A stretch of DNA of 64,000 nucleotides from Albula goreensis. Lineage: Eukaryota; Chordata; Actinopteri; Albuliformes; Albulidae. The stretch is taken from positions 26,472,832 to 26,536,831 of the forward strand of contig CM040746.1 in the NCBI GenBank assembly GCA_022829145.1. Direction: 5' to 3'. This document shows positions 13,326 to 24,800 of the stretch, piece by piece (the first letter of the stretch is position 1; every line of letters begins with the position of its first letter). Made by a program: the position numbers and the translations under genes. Under the pieces are notes generated by a model that saw only the letters and a program-made list of their open reading frames with translations, was not told the DNA's origin and made no database searches.

Positions 13326-14883
13326 GCATGTGCATGTGGGTGTGGGTGTGGGTGTGGGTGTGTGTGTGTGTGTGTTTGTAGAGGGGGGTCTTTTTCCATA
13401 CCTTTCAAGTTCATCTGCTGTATTGGCTCCCCAAAACCCTCTTCTTTGCTCTTGTAATAGGAGATGGAGGTATCCTTAAATGTGAACCAGTACTGCTTAT
13501 AGCCTTTCAGTGTCAGCCTCTTTGGTCTAGAATTAAGAGGTGAATCATAGAGAAAGAGAGACACAGAAAAGGGATGGCTTATTGCTCACTTTTCAGTGTG
13601 TGTTTTCAGTATAATGTTTAATTCAAATGCTTCATTTTATGTCTGTTTAATTTACTCTCCTGGTTAGTCCATGAGGAAGGCAGAACAGTCATGCCATAAA
13701 GAAACTATGTGATACGCACCAAACAGGACTGAACATATGAAATCATCCATGTATGATAAAATGGAAACTTACCGGAATATTTTAAGGTAGTCGTGAAGCT
13801 CTGGTGCAGTCATGGTTTCCTGTATAAAAAAGGAAACGTAACCTTTTTTTCTTCTACTCTACCTGGCCTGTTATGAATACATGTCAAACAATGTCAAACT
13901 AAAACATACAAAGTTCTGTGAATGCCGAAAATCAAAACTATCTTTCAGATGAGTGCTCTGACCCTTTCATCTGCTTGTTTTATATCAATGTATCAATGAA
14001 AATGAAAAAATTCAGACAATTCACATAATGGATCAAGAGTGACAAAACATAATGAAGAGTAGATTGGTGTTACCTTATGCAGCTTGACAGTACATATTTT
14101 GACACAAAATTTAACAGCTCAGTTTATACATCAATACAATATACAGTTAAATATTTATGAAATAAAATGCAATGGTCAGGCCACATTTTGCAACACTGGA
14201 ATCTAGCATAAGACTGATTATGTAACACATCACAGTGACACAGGCTGTGGCACAGAGCAACACAGACTGACCAGCATGTCCATGGAACTGCTCTCTCCCT
14301 CCATTTTGACCTCCAGGCACTGCAAAGCTGAGTCCAAGTCATCCATTCCAGGGCATGGTGCAATCCCCTGGGGCTCTGATTGTGACACTTTACTGATGTG
14401 GTACTGAGAGAGGAAGAGAGAGCAGATGAGAGCTAATTTAATTTTCCATTGGATGACAGACTAATCTGACATTTCACAATATTGATATCATGTATATAAT
14501 ATTATATAGCTGATGATGCATTTAACATCTCCCCTGTACCTGTAGGGCACCAAACAGCATCATCTCCTCCTCTGTGCAGTCAATGTCCTCCAGCAGGACG
14601 GCCCACCGAGCCTGCTCATACAGCTGGGTGAGGCGCACAGCATCGTACTACAGATACAGGGATAGGGAAGGTGAGCTTTCACAGAGAGTGTGCGTGAGGC
14701 TTGCCTGGACACTCTTCTGACAGAACACATTTTGCACACACACCTTGGGCTCCAGGTCATAGAAGCTGTAGTATTTGAACCGTAGCCACAGCCTGTCATT
14801 CTCTTGCACTCCCTGCTGCAACAGAGAGCGAGATGAGTCCAGCCACCTGAAAATAAAATGGTTATTATTATTATTATTATAAA

Positions 14884-14921
<38 letters not shown>

Positions 14922-16716
14922 TAAGCTATATGTTTAAAATAGTATGCATTATATACCATGTTAATATGATAGACATGACATAATTACATTCAAACCTTCA
15001 GCACTGAGAGCTGAAATATCAGCCTTGAGAGCCTTGATATTTTGACATATTGTGTCAATACATTATAGTGTCTGAGACTATTCACTAAATGCCATTATCC
15101 AAATCAAAATTCTAGTGCATGACATTAATCACTGTAACATTTGAATAACATACAGAAAGAAGGTATGTAGAGCAGCAGTGACACAAACTGCGGATGGATT
15201 GTCCCACCTGCCGTGGATGTGGGCTTTGTCCACCACACTGGCGGGACGGTACATCTTGGCTATGTGCTCTGGGGCAGGGGCCGGCTGGGTGATGGACAGC
15301 ATCTTATACACAGCCTCAGTCTTGGGGGAATCCGCAAAATGAGCTGGCATGCCATTGTAAAGGCAGGGGTTTGAAACTGAAGCAAAATATATTGTCATGT
15401 GATTACAGGGTCACATATATTTTCAGTCAAGACATGCAGTTTAGTGACTGTATTACAATGCCCTCAACTTGCCTCATTGTTTTGTCTTGTAACTGTGGTG
15501 GGACCAAAATTTATATTTTCAGAGCAAACCTTTAAATATGTTATCAAACAATTAACTGAGTCTACTCTGAAATTACAATAACAGCCTTTCTAGATTGTGA
15601 AGAAGGGAAAAAATAAGAATCTTAATTGTATGCCAATTCTCCTGCTGCAGTTAGGAAGACAGATGTCTGCACCTGACGTAAGAGGTACACCCGTGAGGTC
15701 ATACACCTCCTCTGCTGCCTCCTTATCTTTTTTCTTCTTCTTCTCCTCCACTGGCCGCAACAGAGACAGCTCCTCAGGGTGACGAATGTCTTTTTAAAGA
15801 AAGACAAATTGAATGAGAGAGACAGACAGCATCTTAAAATGATGGCAGGTTCATAAAACGGTCAGGCACAGACAGAGAGCATGGGAAAGAACTATATATG
15901 TAGAAATCTAAGAGATACAGCTCAACTTTGCTTTTTTTCAATGAAAGCAGAGCAATGCTTCTGTTTTCTAGTGTAACATTGTACTATTGCTGAGTGTAAT
16001 TGTTGGCCCATGCAAGGCTTTGGGGAGAGGACTGTCAGCAGTACTGAACACCATTCTTTGCCTCACTTACTCAGCACCCTACAGATGCCCATGACGGTGC
16101 GGAAGACAGGCCCAGAGAAGCAGGCCCGGAGCTTTAGTGTCACCCCATTGGGCAGGCCCAAGAGCAGGGGCTTATGCTGCGGAGTGAAGGTCAGGCGTGC
16201 ATCAGCATGAATCCCACACTTGTCCAATGTCCAGGCCGGCCGAAGGAGCCACTGCTGCTTCTGTTCCCACCACAACGCATGATCAGACCAGTCCCTCTTT
16301 ATCTCTGCGGAACAGCAAAGAGAGACAACATGAGGAGAAGATACAGGGGATTTCTGTGTTTTTCTGCTTCAGTACCTGGAATTATTGGTTTGATACAGAT
16401 TATGATCATATATAAGTTATGAGTTTGTGTGGTGCACAGATAGCTGCAAGTTTTGAACTGAAGGGTATTTGTACATCTGGAACTGCAGGAGCCGTTTTGT
16501 AACAAAGCAAGATATACAATCTACTAATGTGCCAACATGAGAAGAGATTATAAATAGACATGCAACATTATATACACTTTCTAAAGACTCACGTGTCTTT
16601 TCCACAATTTTGAGAATGACACCTCCTATATGTAGGTCAGAGGTCACACTGACAGTGAGGGGAGGGGCCTCAGAGCCCAACTCCTCTACTGTAACAGACA
16701 GATCCCACACTGCCAT
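9798..16716 (-). CDS. fermt3: Kindlin-3 / fermitin family homolog 3 (14 coding exons)
   Basis: A cytoplasmic FERM-domain adaptor that binds integrin beta tails and, with talin, activates integrins. Kindlin-3 is the blood-cell paralogue. Coding exons in transcript order: 16716-16593, 16304-16071, 15789-15691, 15376-15208, 14846-14744, 14647-14540, 14403-14272, 13819-13773, 13526-13402, 12293-12187, 11479-11264, 10901-10777, 10533-10392, 9977-9798. All are GT-AG and phases close, giving 1911 nt and 636 residues (human 667). Visible modules are F0 ([14 protein letters not shown]), F1 ([13 protein letters not shown]) with a short lysine-rich loop, F2 split by a PH domain ([17 protein letters not shown] to [12 protein letters not shown]), and F3. 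The F3 integrin-binding Gln-Trp pair is kept ([11 protein letters not shown], about residues 568-569). The C-terminus KLTGGHEAL resembles kindlin-3 rather than kindlin-1 or -2. The N-terminus is about 15 residues shorter than human. The ATG at 16716 has A at -3 and G at +4. Confidence 0.96.
11119..11174. repeat. (CTA)n/(ATA)n trinucleotide microsatellite
   Basis: About ten CTA units followed by about eight AAT units, in the fermt3 intron between the exons at 11264-11479 and 10777-10901. Confidence 0.9.
13177..13377. repeat. Compound (TG)n microsatellite in a fermt3 intron
   Basis: A pure (TG)n run of about 85 bp is followed by TGCATG, TGGGTG and TG units up to 13377. On the transcribed minus strand it is a CA-rich tract that begins about 25 nt after the 5' splice site of the PH-domain exon (13402-13526). 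Open frames here are repeat artefacts. Confidence 0.95.
14863..14920. repeat. (TTA)n microsatellite
   Basis: TTA/ATT trinucleotide repeat interrupted once near 14880, in the fermt3 intron between the exons at 15208-15376 and 14744-14846. It ends about 17 bp before the downstream exon's 3' splice site. Confidence 0.9.
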
Positions 16717-17708
16717 CCTGAAAGAGAGAGAAAGAGCAATACATCAACAGGGCTGTCTGTCACTGAGTGGAAGTTTATTCATAGGATTGTGCACTTCTGC
16801 ACATTGGCACAGCAGCACCAGTGGTCCCTGAAACAAGCTTCTTATACATAAAATGATAAAAAGGGGCAGTTGAAGAGGTTCATGTGATCATTTCTGACAT
16901 TACTGACAGAGGCACACACATTTGTCATGACCTATCACTTCCTGTTCCTGACTCCCATAATCACACTGAACCATGCTTCCCCTTTGAGTCAGTTACTGAC
17001 ACAATCCCTGGCACACAGCCTCATACGCCTGGCTCACCCTTCTCTATGCTTCTGGTGTGCTTGTGTGTGTGCGCGCGTGCTTTTGTGTGCATCCATATGT
17101 GTTCAAGACAATTCTCCACTAAACAAAGCAACTTTTTTCTTTGTAACATGCTGTCTACTTTGTACATGAAGATGAGAACATGATCAATCGTTTTATCAGA
17201 CTACTAAGACTATAATACATCAAAAATATGGTTAGTGACTTTGTGTATAGAGCTCTACTAACAGATAGGGAACTTTGAGGAGAAACAGAAGAGACAAGGA
17301 CTAGAATGCAAGATCTATATAAATACAATCACTTTGATAACAAGTGGATACAGTTATATTATAACATACTTCCACCTCATTTCCCCTGTGACCAACTCCT
17401 CTAAATGTACACAGAACATATAAATCCATAGACATTAGCATTTAGTGTAAACAAAAATGTAAATTCAGTATCTTACAAAGTGAACGCAAATAAGGTTTAT
17501 CTATAAACCAGCCTCACACTTGAGCAAAACTGAACATCAGCAATTAGGTTCCTTATTACTCTAACGTCGTAGGCCGTGTAAAGCGAGGCCTACCAAAAAT
17601 GGAACCCATCTCAGTTATTCTATACCATCTTCTGGCTTGCACTACTTAGCCATATATGCCGACCAAACAACACTCATGCTTAACAAGCGCAACACTTTTT
17701 TGCCTTAC

Positions 17709-17760
17709 CTTCTCCTTTAGATTCCAAGAAAAGTCCTGGTTTTTAAATTTTATTTGCAAG
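17709..17760 (-). other. fermt3: Candidate non-coding first exon of fermt3
   Basis: A strong minus-strand 5' splice site (GAGAAG then gtaagg, exon end at 17709) lies about 1 kb upstream of the fermt3 start exon, whose 3' splice site is cag ending at 16718. Joining them puts an in-frame TAA nine bases before the ATG, which fits a 5' UTR exon and supports the short N-terminus. The upstream boundary is unknown; the end given is nominal. Confidence 0.35.
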
Positions 17761-18209
17761 GACCCCCGCCCTCTCAAAGTAGTTTGTTCCCTCACTGAAA
17801 TTTGTCTGTGTCACTTCCCTCTCTCTCTCTCGCTCACTGTGTCTGAAGTTGCGGTTTATGTAGGAGTGTATGAAGCCTGACAGAAATGGGTGTTCCTTTT
17901 TTATCAGCCCTTGTGCAGCAGAACTGAGTGTAACAATGTTTTTGTGTGTCACTGGGTGTGCACAAGTTTGTGGGTGTCATTGGGTACAGACGCAGGGCAT
18001 GCATGTGTCATTCAGAGTGGATATATTACTTCACTTTGAGAAGGAACAAGTGAATATTAAAAAAATGTAATCGTTACTTTTACATTGTTGATCATATATA
18101 TTAGTTTGGTTGAATAACATATCTTGCATTTCTTTGGTTGGATTGGAATATCTGTGGAGACATTTGTATATCTTCCCCCTCAACAGAAATCAATTCAGAT
18201 TAATCAAAG

Positions 18210-18643
18210 CTGGGGTCTTCAACTGGGGACCCATTGACCCTTTGGACTTTGATTTTGTCCAGCAAATGATCAGTTCTTACTGACACCCCCCATCTCACCC
18301 AAACCAGAAAATTCAGTTGCAATGCAAGAAACTGCAGGTTCCACAATGTAAATGCAAAAGGGAGATATCAAGAAATATTCATGTTTGGAGACTCTGTCTG
18401 TTATCCCCCATCCCTGCCAGAGCAGAAGAGCTGTGTGCCTGTTATGAGCACCATCTTACTGAGCCACATATAATCCTTTAAGGTCATTTTATATCCCTAT
18501 AACCATCCTTATATCCATATAATCAACACAAATTAGATGTTTTATAGAATAAAACATGAAACAAAATCAAATTTAATAGATAATCTTGGTCTGACCCTCT
18601 ATCTAGGTAAGGGTCCTTTGACTGGAAAAGACTGAAGACCCCT
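18210..18643. mobile_element. Degenerate hAT-like non-autonomous element
   Basis: The left end reads CTGGGGTCTTCAAC. The right end, reverse-complemented, reads CAGGGGTCTTCAGT, so the two share an inverted GGGGTCTTCA core. The pattern CAGGGGTCTTCAAC is typical, to my recollection, of fish hAT-family ends. The roughly 434 bp between has no transposase frame. I could not find a clean 8-bp target duplication, so the boundaries are approximate. Confidence 0.45.
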
Positions 18644-19798
18644 GAATTGGAAGCAACAGAAGTCACTTGGGTGAAGCAGATAATACCTCTCATATCTGCT
18701 ATCAAAATTCCCTGTGATATTTGTGAACATATTTTGGGTATCCTTAAGCTGGTTCCCCACTCGCAATTGTTTCTTTTACAGATCAACATTATAGATGCCC
18801 ATTACCTTGGCAAACTGCAAACTTGAGGCCTTACATGTGAGTATCGGATGTTAGTTCACATTTCGTTTGTAAAATCTGACATTCCAGAATCCTTGTATTT
18901 ACGTGGTCATAGTTACAGGGGCATAGCCAATACTATCAAATACACGTAATAGCAATAGTTCATCCATTGAAATGTCAGTTAGTGAAAAAGATGGTCAGAG
19001 GTAATTAGCAATCATTTTTACCTATCATTTTGCGCTGACTTTCCGAAAAGATTGTAATTTATGGAAATTACCCGTTCTCTCCTTTGTGGTCTTTGTTGTC
19101 TCCTGGGAGTCTGTTAGTACCTGCTTTTTATTCGTGCCAAATTGCACTCACAGTTATATTTTCCAAAATTGCTTAAAGTATTAGTAAAGCAGCAACAAAA
19201 ATGATAAACTATTTGCATGACCACCTCCTATGATTCCGCGCAATAATGTAGGGACGCCCAAGTTCGCATACTCATTGACGTTAAACAGCAAAAACAAAAA
19301 ATCCTTCTATTTTAAAACCTTACATGAACAACTTGCTCCGGATTAGTTAATCAGCTCAGGAGTTGTTTTATGTGTGGTATGAGTTCAACATCTAAATTGA
19401 CCCACAGGAGCAATATTGCCGAGCGGTAACATATAAAAAATATTTCCTTAACCATCACTGCCCCCTAGTGGAACGACAATGTAACTGTATTTTGTTGTCT
19501 AAATTTTCCCACTATAACGTTATCTGAATTAGGTGTTGCCAAATTCTTGAACATGTCACGGTAATATACACTGCATCCAGTCAATCGACCCCTTTAGGAA
19601 TGGATCTTCATGCATCTGTACTATTTGTATCCTGTACTGGACCACACAACACACCACTTTTGTAATTTACTTTATTGCCAACAGAATGACAGCCACACAT
19701 TTAAGCCATTTAAGAACATGTTAAACCATCAGAAGATATTTTTATTTTCCTCACAAATTGTGAAAAGGAAGGGACGTCAGTCCTGGTGATGTTACATC

Positions 19799-20068
19799 TT
19801 ATTCTTTCAGCACTGACACACACCTCACCTTGAAAGTCCAGTTTGATAACATGGGGTAAATAAAAGCCCATGGCCACACAATGGCCCAGCCACTAGGCCT
19901 GGGTGCCTCCTCAATGCTGACCAGAAACTTGCAGCTGGTTAGAGCACCAGTACACAGGTACAGCACAAACCTGGATATGGAGGTCTGCAAATAATCCTCA
20001 AACCATTGGCACCACTTCACAATGTGGTTCACCAACTGCCCTGCATGGACTTTACCTTCGGCGTACAA
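19799..20068 (-). other. Unassigned ORF with downstream poly(A) signal
   Basis: An open frame of 89 codons begins MYAEGKVHAGQLVNHIVKWC and ends KVRCVSVLKE. I do not recognise the family. Three features make it less random than its neighbours. A minus-strand AATAAA (TTTATT near 19670) lies about 125 bases past the stop, the codons read as ordinary protein with Trp-rich and hydrophobic stretches, and a gtgagg donor-like site sits inside it after the codons for WTFK. It could be a terminal exon of a small gene, a decayed retrocopy or chance. Nothing equivalent is known to me between human STIP1 and FERMT3. Confidence 0.2.
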
Positions 20069-20796
20069 TTATTATAGCTCCATATGAGGTCTACAAAGTT
20101 GCAGCACACTGCATGCTAAGTCGTTAAGCAAGATAATTATACAGTTTCAAGGGTATATGTATTACTGCTCCATTTGTGTTATGCCTATTACTAAATATAA
20201 GTTTGGAATCAAGAGTGATGAGGAAAATTCCAAGTTTCCTATGTAATTCACCATCGCAAGGGGGGCGAGGTGTGAAGTACTCAGTCCAATCCAGATTATA
20301 ACAAAATAAATAAACCTAGAACAGGAACCCCATTGCTGTCTTGGCTCCACAGATTTTGTTTCTCTTGTCAAGATCATCCTCCATCAGTGAACTCCAGAGA
20401 AGACAAACACCCCCCTCCCCCAAACACAACACACAAAGTGTCAAATCTCACTGCTACAGTTTAAAAGCTGGATGCCTTGTGAGCTGACCTGAATTAGCTC
20501 AAATCTGAATTGACAAAGCAGGAGCTAAAGATTGTATGACAAGGATTTGAATATTTGACTCTTAATTTTTGACCAACTGATGCAAATATAGTGCTTTAAA
20601 CCTAAATGAAAACCACACTCCCACAATCCCAGTACATTCATAACAGAAAGGATTAGCAAGTGAAAAACAACAAGTCTACATCAGAGAAATAAGAGGAAAA
20701 ATTTCATGCTTTCTTCATTTCAAAACTAGAGTAAAAAAAACCCTGCAGTGATTTTGATAAGGAAAAAAATACAAATATGAAAACAAATATGCCTTT

Positions 20797-20802
20797 TTTA
20801 TT
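20797..20802 (-). terminator. Probable stip1 poly(A) signal
   Basis: TTTATT on the plus strand, hence AATAAA on the minus strand, about 1.05 kb after the stip1 stop. It is the clearest hexamer I noticed, though others may exist. Confidence 0.4.
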
Positions 20803-21851
20803 GAAAATCCCCACACCCATCCCCTTTTGTTGTTGCTGTTGTTTCACCTCCCACCTGTAAAGGAACTGCTTTATCAGATGTTGATCTGAACCATGGCTTT
20901 ATGCATTACAACAAAATAAAACAGCTCAGTCTCAATGTCAGTACTATAAAAGTTATGCATGCCCCTTCAACTGCTTCACCCACTCTAACTTGTAGTGCCA
21001 CATTTCAAGGTAAATCGTACAAAATTAGTTATACACTCATATTTACTGCTACTAATAAATACATTCAGATGGAAAAAGAGGCCTACAGTGTTTAAGCGCT
21101 CAAACTGATTTCAGAGGCTCTGCCTGTCAGTGACAATGGTGGTATCATGGAGAAGCATAAAATCTCAGTCAGACAGGGGGGCTCATTCATGAAGGATTTT
21201 TTTTTTGGTTATCTGATTAACCTGCATGTATTACAACAGCCAGAACACAATACTGTGGATTTTGATTGTCCCCCTCCCCTCCCCATCAGACAGGTTTTTA
21301 ACACACTCAATCACTCGTTTGGGCCAACAGCTATGAGACACCTGTGGGTCTAACACAGATACCACACTGGCTCCGTTCTGAACAATTGAATATGTGGCTG
21401 AAATCTAGAAATGGAGGAACTGATAAAACGGCAATAACATTATAGTCAACTGATAGAACAAATTATTTCAGCAAGCTAATGACAGTATGGCTGCAGAACG
21501 ACATGAATTCTGCCATGTACATATGTCACAGAACATCAATCCAAAATCTTACAGCAGATACTGTATTTAACAAACTGAAATATTAGGCCAATATATTTTT
21601 CAACGTGTTTCACACGGAACAAGTTGAGCCCTGGTTAGAGCCAATAAAGCATGCATTTTAAGAACCGTTTCAAGGGGTGGGCTTCTACAAGTTTCCTTCA
21701 GCTGGCAGTTGGTCTCTTAGAACTGAGGTTTTGGCTCAACTTGAAGATGAGTAGTCTGGTGCTGATGGAGGGGATGGGGGTGAGTGACAGAGAGGTGGGG
21801 GAATGGTTGTCTTGCTCCCGTCTTGTGCCCTTTCTATTGGCCTTGATCTCA

Positions 21852-24800
21852 TCATCGGATGGCTATCAGCCCCACATCAATGAGCTTCTGAATCTTCTGG
21901 GCAATAACTGGGTTCTTCAAGTGACTGGAAAACAAAATAGTGAGGGAAAGATTAGAATTACATGTATGGGCAGGAGCATGTGGTCAATAAAAGGAATTAT
22001 GAGTTTGTGGGGAAATGCATTATTGGATACATGGATAGAAGCTAAGCATGGACTCAGTGTGTATGCGCGTGCGTGTGTGCGTGCATGCGTGAGTGGGAAG
22101 ATGAACATAATCAGGATATTTTAATATAAGTGTGACACAGCAGGGGGGTGTTAGGGTGGGGTCCTTACTCGCTAAGCGCCTGAGGGTCTTTCTGCATCTG
22201 CTCCAGGATGATGCGCATGGCTGGATCACTCATGATCTGCTGCACCTCTGGGTCGGCCATGGCCCTCCGTTTCACTTCCTCTGGACTGTCATTCCGCATT
22301 GCCTGGTTAACCAAGCAGCGCTGCAGGCCTTCTGTGGCCTCCTAACCCAGGGACAGAGAGGAGGCTGTGACGTGACTGCAACAAGGGCTCCTCACATCAT
22401 GGAGAAGGACTCCAAAGCATATCAAGGAGGAGCAAAGTGGAGCAGCATTGAACAAACTAGACTCAAGCTGTAGGCACTGATGGGCATAAGTAGATGTACC
22501 TCACAGGGAGGTATTTAGGTTAGTCTGCAGCTATACAAATTTAATAGTGATCTGGAATTTACAGCTATTAGCCGATTCCAGATTTCAGAAATGCAGAATT
22601 ACTGGGTTACCTTTGAGTTGGCGTCAAGCTCAAGGGCTTTCTGGTAGAAGTCCATGGCTTTGGAGAAATCCTTCATGGCTTCCAGAGCTGCAGCCTTGCG
22701 AGTGTAACCCTTAACTACAGAGAGGAAGATTGAAAGTGATAAGAAACACGATGAAAGAAGGGACAAGAAACACGATGAAAGAAGTGGAAAAACACAGAGT
22801 AAATGCACAGAGAACATTAAGGGGAAGAGGGTCAGAGGGTTCTAGAGAATTTGATTGAAGACATTTTGAAAAGGAATTGAAAGAGGTGGACGGTACTTAC
22901 TGAATGTTGGTTCAAGCCTAATACAGTCCTCACAGTCCTGTGTGAAAATTAGGGAGAGCAAGTGAAAAGGAATGCTAGGACAAATCCAAGTAACACAAAA
23001 CCTTGACAATCAGTACAAATGAGTTTACTTCTACTGAAACAGACAAGACCTAACTTAAAATGCAGGCCCTGGGTCACTGGTGCAGGTGTAACACCAGTCA
23101 TGGTAAGCCCTGTAGCTACACAGTACACCTTCCCCAGTTCACCATACAAAATATTATTTTACCAAATTGCTAAAACTAGCTGAAAGTACTCATTTTAGGG
23201 AACTCCATACCAGCATAGTGAACTTACTCTGTAATAGAGGAAAGTTTTAAGCATTTACATGATGTATATTTAAGTGTTGAAATAAATCCAAAATATTATA
23301 AAAACAAATTGTGGTATAGTATACACAGCCTTATACTAGCAATTTCCTGCATTCCAATTGCATTTTCATTTTCACTGTATTTACCATTTCTAATTGTGCT
23401 GATTCCTGTGTCCTCCTGATGTTCTTTATTTTTCAGATTAACTTACAAGAGGCTTCACAATACTTTTAAATTCCATAATCCGACAAAGTCAGTGATCATA
23501 GTCCTCAGTTTTCAGTTTTTACTGAAATTTCACATTTTATAAATCAGCACAATCTGGGGAGAGTCACCAGAGTACACAGACTTGGCTTGGGTTTTTATAA
23601 TCTTAAATGAACATGACCAGAGGATCTGCTTAACAGTTTTAGTTGTGTTTATTTGCTCTCAATTATGTTTATTTGCTCTCAGTATGTAAGAGGCATGCTC
23701 TGGAGCAGCAGTGGTGGCAGACTATAAAAGCACAGCATGTCCCTTGCTCAGTAACAGAGTGACATCCATGGCAGTGTCAACGCTAGCGCTGATACCTGTG
23801 GGCCCGGGTCACAACATGATGTGCTGATGCGTGTTAAGTGCACTGTACCTTGAGAGCCAGCTGAAACTCTGCCAGCTTGGTGTAGCAGGCTGCCCGGTTG
23901 CTGAACAATTTGGCATCATGGGGATTTCTCTTGATGGCTTCAGTGTAATGTTTCATTGCAACAGGATAGTCACCTGAAGGGTCAAGGAAGGGGTACTTTG
24001 ATACTGGTTGCACTGTGTGATTTCACACATGTATTCTTCTGAGAGATGAGGGAGTGGTCATACAAATTGTATTATTGTTTGTTAACAAAAACAAATGCAG
24101 AATGTTAATTTGGTTGTGCTACTTTGTTCTCCCTGACAGTTTGTTCCAAGTGCTGAAAAAGTATTGATGACATGACAAATACTGAGGATGTACATTCTAT
24201 GATAAAAAGTAAAAGTTTCCAGACAATCACCTCTCTTTTTTTATATATACAACTTTCCCCCTTCAGAATCACTAGCTATGCCTCAGCTACCTCTGCAGGG
24301 AGAACCACAGCAGAAGAGCATTCAATATCCACAGGCTTTTTCTTCTCACTATCTTAATGACTCCTATGTACAATTTTTAAAATCACACACAACACTTTCC
24401 TTGCATGCAGTTAGAACCATCAACTGCACTCTCCATTACACCCTACATCCATCCCCAACCATGGATATTAGTACTAAATGACTTCTTAAGGACTTGGATG
24501 AGGAAAAGCAACTCTGCCCATAAGACAAATTTTCACATAGTAATTAGAATAACTACAGTTTTCATAATGTGATGTACGAGTGTTTGTGTTGCAGCTCCTG
24601 GGGCTGTGTTAAGCATGCATAGTGTCGCGGAATCTCATAAGCATTCCTCATGCTCACCCTTCTGGAAGGCCTCGTTGCCCTTGTTCTTCTCCTCCATGGC
24701 TACTTCAGGGTTGATGTAGGCCAGCTTCTCCTGCTCCTTCACAATCTTTTCTGCCTGCATGGGGTCACGCAGAGAGGGAGAGAGTGATGAGGGCACTGGG

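Larger units (their letters stand above)
17761..21851. other. fermt3-stip1 intergenic region and stip1 3' UTR
   Basis: The two genes run in the same direction. The stip1 3' UTR probably reaches a minus-strand AATAAA (TTTATT at 20797-20802), about 1.05 kb past the stop. The remainder holds a hAT-like remnant (18210-18643) and an unexplained minus-strand ORF (19799-20068), both listed separately. Other frames show no recognisable coding sequence. Confidence 0.5.

Noticed and set aside
13074-13564. Several 60-134-codon frames through the (TG)n tract
   Set aside because: Poly(Cys-Val), poly(Val-Trp) or poly(Thr-His) products of a microsatellite. Only 13402-13526 on the minus strand is a real exon.
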